Assembly: GCA_001593875.1 (NCBI GenBank)
Contig: LUCA01000057.1
Coordinates: 1-8,828 of the forward strand
DNA from: Candidatus Bathyarchaeota archaeon B23
GTDB lineage: Archaea; Thermoproteota; Bathyarchaeia; TCS64; B23
Direction: 5' to 3'
DNA length: 8,828 nucleotides
In this document: piece after piece, positions 7,295-8,828 of the stretch
Position numbering within the stretch: position 1 is the stretch's first letter
How the letters are laid out: every line of letters starts with the position of its first letter
Position numbers and translations under genes: made by a program
The notes under the pieces: model-generated
What the model saw: the letters and a program-made list of their open reading frames with translations, nothing else
What the model was told of the DNA's origin: nothing
The model's database searches: none

Positions 7295-7312
7295 CCCCTC
7301 CTTTTCTCCTCA
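7295..7312 (+). terminator. Possible pyrimidine-rich terminator after porB
   Basis: Directly after the porB stop the plus strand reads CCCCTCCTTTTCTCCTC, a pyrimidine run with one T4 tract and no hairpin. Archaeal termination mostly depends on T-rich tracts in the non-template strand, so this is a plausible but weak intrinsic site. It is the best candidate in the 54-base spacer before the convergent gene. Confidence 0.3.
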
Positions 7313-7348
7313 GGCTATGATAAAGCAGCTCAGGGTGGAGGACTTCCA

Positions 7349-7708
7349 TCAGCCTGAGAGACATCTCAACTCATAGTTCGGGGGGAGGCCGAAGATCTGG
7401 GTGAAGATCCTCTCCGCCAGTTCCGCAGCGCTATACAGCTCATGGACGTCGAACCACCTCTGGTAGGATAGCAGCTCACCGGTCTCCATATCCCTGGAGG
7501 TCTCGGGCATTAAAGCCCTGATCTTCTCCTCCTCTTCCCGGGACAGCATGGTGAGGGGGACGTCGCAGATGAGGCCGTCTCTGCCGATGAGGGCGAACTG
7601 GATGAACCTCCCGCTCTCAGGGTTCTCGAAGAGGACGAAGGAGGCGCCCTCGTAGAGGCTGTCCCTCAGCATAGCGCAGATCCAGTGGATCCTCTCCCCC
7701 CGATCCAT
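7349..7708 (-). CDS. Unassigned 119-residue protein, possibly YbjN/TY-Chap-like fold
   Basis: No family can be assigned with certainty. The protein is soluble, with no signal peptide or membrane segment. It reads as a helix (RIHWICAMLRDSLYEG), two strands (ASFVLFEN, RFIQFALIG), another strand (LICDVPL), an acidic helix, and a C-terminal helix ending AERIFTQIFGLPPNYELR. The pattern 'strand-GRFIQFA-strand, then a C-terminal helix ending in FGLP' recalls small chaperone-like proteins of the YbjN/TY-Chap group; this is a resemblance from memory, not a search result. Two of three Cys (C11, C49) have no metal-site spacing. ATG 7708 is the first start. A TTATTATA box about 25 bases upstream and GGGAGGG between it and the ATG support it. 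It is convergent with porB and divergent from the coiled-coil gene. Confidence 0.7.
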   Translation of the reverse strand: MDRGERIHWICAMLRDSLYEGASFVLFENPESGRFIQFALIGRDGLICDVPLTMLSREEEEKIRALMPETSRDMETGELLSYQRWFDVHELYSAAELAERIFTQIFGLPPNYELRCLSG

Positions 7709-7727
7709 GGGCTTAGGCCCTCCCGAG

Positions 7728-7740
7728 TCTATAATAACCT
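7728..7740 (-). promoter_or_regulatory. TATA-like box for the 119-residue gene
   Basis: On the minus strand the sequence is AGGTTATTATAGA, centred about 25 bases before the ATG at 7708, so transcription would begin at or next to the start codon. One copy of a 12-base repeat (7716-7727) directly adjoins it on the downstream side. Confidence 0.45.
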
Positions 7741-7760
7741 TGTGGCCGAATCGCCTCCAG

Positions 7761-7781
7761 GGGAGGGAGGACGGCCCTCCC
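7761..7781. repeat. Inverted repeat GGGAGGG / CCCTCCC
   Basis: GGGAGGG (7761-7767) pairs with CCCTCCC (7775-7781) across a seven-base loop, just upstream of the TATA box of the coiled-coil gene. Its right arm lies within the second copy of the 12-base direct repeat. It could be a dyad operator; as purine-rich arms are common in this DNA, chance is possible. Confidence 0.35.
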
Positions 7782-7797
7782 GAGGAAAATTATATCT
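7782..7797 (+). promoter_or_regulatory. BRE/TATA promoter of the coiled-coil/permease unit
   Basis: GAGGAAAATTATATCT has a purine BRE-like part (GAGGAAAA) followed by TTATAT, centred near 7792. Transcription would begin near 7818, about ten bases before ATG 7829, leaving only AGAGGGGT (7821-7828) as leader. A CCCCGGGG palindrome (7803-7810) lies between box and start site and could also be bound by a regulator. Confidence 0.5.
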
Positions 7798-7828
7798 GTT
7801 TTCCCCGGGGTGTTGTATCTAGAGGGGT

Positions 7829-8140
7829 ATGAGCATCGAGGACAGAGTGAGGGAGATCGTCAGAGACGAGCTGAAGAGCAGGCTGGAGGAGATCGAGATC
7901 CGCTTTCAGCGTTACATCGACGAGGAGATGAAGAGGTATATGGCGGAGTTGGAGAAGTTCAAGGGGGAGGTCTCAGATCTCTGTGAGAGGGTTAGTAAGC
8001 TGGAGACGAACTCGAAGAATAAGTGGAATCTCCTGTTGAAGCTGAGAAAGCACACCATAGATCAGCTCATCGCTGAGTACCGGAAGATATCTGAGGCCAT
8101 CAGGCCGTCCGAGAGGGAGGAGACGGAAGAGACGGTGTGA
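7829..8140 (+). CDS. Small coiled-coil protein of unknown function
   Basis: I do not recognise a family for this 103-residue, highly charged protein. Almost all of it should be helical. Heptad-like hydrophobic spacing runs from about residue 5 (VREIVRDELKSRLEEIEI) through FKGEVSDLCERVSKLE (about 44-59). A break at TNSKNKWN is followed by a second helix (LLLKLRKHTIDQLIAEYRKI) and an acidic tail (EREETEETV). It has one Cys, no membrane segment and no metal motif. ATG 7829 has a purine-rich leader and a good TATA/BRE element upstream. The stop is one base before the ATG of the permease, so the two are very likely co-transcribed and translationally coupled. It may be a cytoplasmic partner or oligomerising regulator of the permease, but that rests only on position. 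Confidence 0.75.
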   Translation: MSIEDRVREIVRDELKSRLEEIEIRFQRYIDEEMKRYMAELEKFKGEVSDLCERVSKLETNSKNKWNLLLKLRKHTIDQLIAEYRKISEAIRPSEREETEETV

Positions 8141-8141
8141 T

Positions 8142-8828
8142 ATGAATGCACTCCAACTCCTATCCCTCGCTATTTTCCTCTTCATCCTCCTGCTTATAGT
8201 ATCCGAGAGCATCCATAGAACCTATGCTGCCCTGATAGGGGCGGGAATCTTCCTCCTTCTCGGCGTCGTCAGCCCCGAGAGGCTGTTGGAGTATGTGGAG
8301 CTTGACATCCTCTGCATAGTCTTCGGGATGATGCTCCTCGTCCGAGGGGCTGAGCGATCCGGCATCTTCAGCTACATCGCAGCCAGGATGGTGGGGCTCT
8401 CCCCCTCGTCGACGCTGTTGGCCGTCTTACTCCTCACCTTCACCATGATCCTCACCATCTTCCTCAACAACATAGGGGCGATGCTCGTCTCCGCCACCCT
8501 CACCCTCCTCATCGCCCAGAGCGGGGAGCTTAGACCCCAGACCATCCTCATCTTCCAGGCCATCGTCACGAACGTCGGCGGCCTGGTGCTGATGGTGAGC
8601 TCCATCCCCAACATCATCGTCGCCCTGGAGGGGGGCCTCCCCTTCGGCTCCTTCATCACCACCATGACGCCTATGGCCCTCCTCCTCTACGCCGCCACCC
8701 TAGCCCTCTACCTTAGAGAGCTGAAGGGGGAGCAGCTGGAAAGGAGGGAGCTCAGACCCCTCAACTCCGCCGAGTGGGTGGAGAGCCTCCTCGGGGTGAG
8801 GGTGGAGATGGACCTAGAGAGGGAGATA
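8142..8828 (+). CDS. ArsB/CitM-like (ion transporter superfamily) membrane permease, 3' end outside window
   Basis: First 229 residues of a polytopic membrane protein resembling the ArsB/NhaD/CitMHS group, which move anions, arsenite or Na+/H+. Hydrophobic segments lie at about 4-20, 28-43, 54-67, 89-108, 110-125, 134-153 and 172-190, followed by a charged cytoplasmic-type loop (191-229) at the midpoint expected for this two-repeat fold. The signature region after TM4, often L-D-N-V-T-T in archaeal homologues, reads FLNNIGAMLVSA (107-118). The second signature, often SNIGG...GDPPN, reads VTNVGGLVLMVSSIPN (142-157). The architecture fits, but both usual acidic residues are absent, so the substrate cannot be assigned. 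ATG 8142 follows the coiled-coil gene by one base, and the reading frame stays open to the right edge. Membership of the superfamily is fairly sure; transport specificity is unknown. Confidence 0.85.
   Translation, partial: MNALQLLSLAIFLFILLLIVSESIHRTYAALIGAGIFLLLGVVSPERLLEYVELDILCIVFGMMLLVRGAERSGIFSYIAARMVGLSPSSTLLAVLLLTFTMILTIFLNNIGAMLVSATLTLLIAQSGELRPQTILIFQAIVTNVGGLVLMVSSIPNIIVALEGGLPFGSFITTMTPMALLLYAATLALYLRELKGEQLERRELRPLNSAEWVESLLGVRVEMDLEREI

Larger units (their letters stand above)
7716..7784. repeat. Two direct copies of GGCCCTCCCGAG in the divergent promoter region
   Basis: GGCCCTCCCGAG occurs at 7716-7727 and again, identical, at 7773-7784, 57 bases apart start to start. Each copy is followed at once on the plus strand by an AT-rich promoter box (TCTATAATAA and GAAAATTATAT). 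The first lies between the minus TATA box and its gene; the second lies just upstream of the plus TATA box. This position suits binding of a regulator that controls both genes, but no factor is known. Confidence 0.55.

Noticed and set aside
7317..7376. Short open frame MIKQLRVEDFHQPERHLNS between porB and the convergent gene
   Set aside because: Only 19 codons, no ribosome-binding site, and its second half overlaps the end of the 119-residue gene. It could be a remnant of a gene start, but nothing supports expression.
8372..8665. A 97-codon minus-strand open frame inside the permease
   Set aside because: It is the shadow of a membrane protein rich in ATC/CTC codons; the plus frame shows clear transporter topology and motifs.

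Overview
The window looks archaeal. Genes sit behind AT-rich TATA/BRE-like boxes, and several of these boxes lie about 25-30 bases before the start codon, as in leaderless transcription. Gene families are typical of archaea: a four-subunit 2-oxoacid:ferredoxin oxidoreductase, a secreted beta-propeller protein of the PF09826 type and a fused NAD(P)HX repair enzyme. The DNA is GC-rich, with purine-rich coding strands and heavy use of AGG for Arg and GAG for Glu, which suggests a thermophilic or anaerobic lineage. I cannot name the taxon. No rRNA, tRNA, CRISPR array, insertion sequence or phage gene was seen.

Layout. Positions 1-888 (minus) hold the N-terminal 296 residues of a ChlI/BchI-type AAA+ chelatase ATPase that runs off the left edge. 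A 90-base divergent promoter region follows. Positions 978-2534 (plus) encode a bifunctional NAD(P)H-hydrate epimerase/dehydratase from a TTG start. It converges on, and overlaps by 32 bases, a membrane-anchored extracellular beta-propeller protein (2503-4377, minus). A short divergent region (4378-4457) with one shared TATA-like box leads into a compact porGDAB operon (4458-7294, plus) for pyruvate (or a related 2-oxoacid):ferredoxin oxidoreductase. Next come an unassigned 119-residue gene on the minus strand (7349-7708), a 120-base divergent promoter region with a 12-base direct repeat abutting both TATA boxes, and a two-gene plus-strand unit. That unit is a 103-residue coiled-coil protein (7829-8140) followed one base later by an ArsB/CitM-like (ion transporter superfamily) permease cut by the right edge (8142-8828).

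Function. The four Por subunits would catalyse reversible CoA-dependent oxidative decarboxylation of a 2-oxoacid with thiamine diphosphate, passing electrons through PorB and PorD iron-sulfur clusters to ferredoxin. The epimerase/dehydratase repairs hydrated NAD(P)H, and the chelatase ATPase drives metal insertion into a tetrapyrrole, probably cobalt. The coiled-coil protein and permease look co-transcribed, but their joint role is unknown.

Main anomalies. porA carries a net -1 frameshift near 5363, although both halves match the family. porG has no standard start codon upstream of its conserved first strand. The permease lacks the acidic residues usual in its two signature motifs. I did not find a convincing new multi-gene system. 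The least explained part is 7349-8828.
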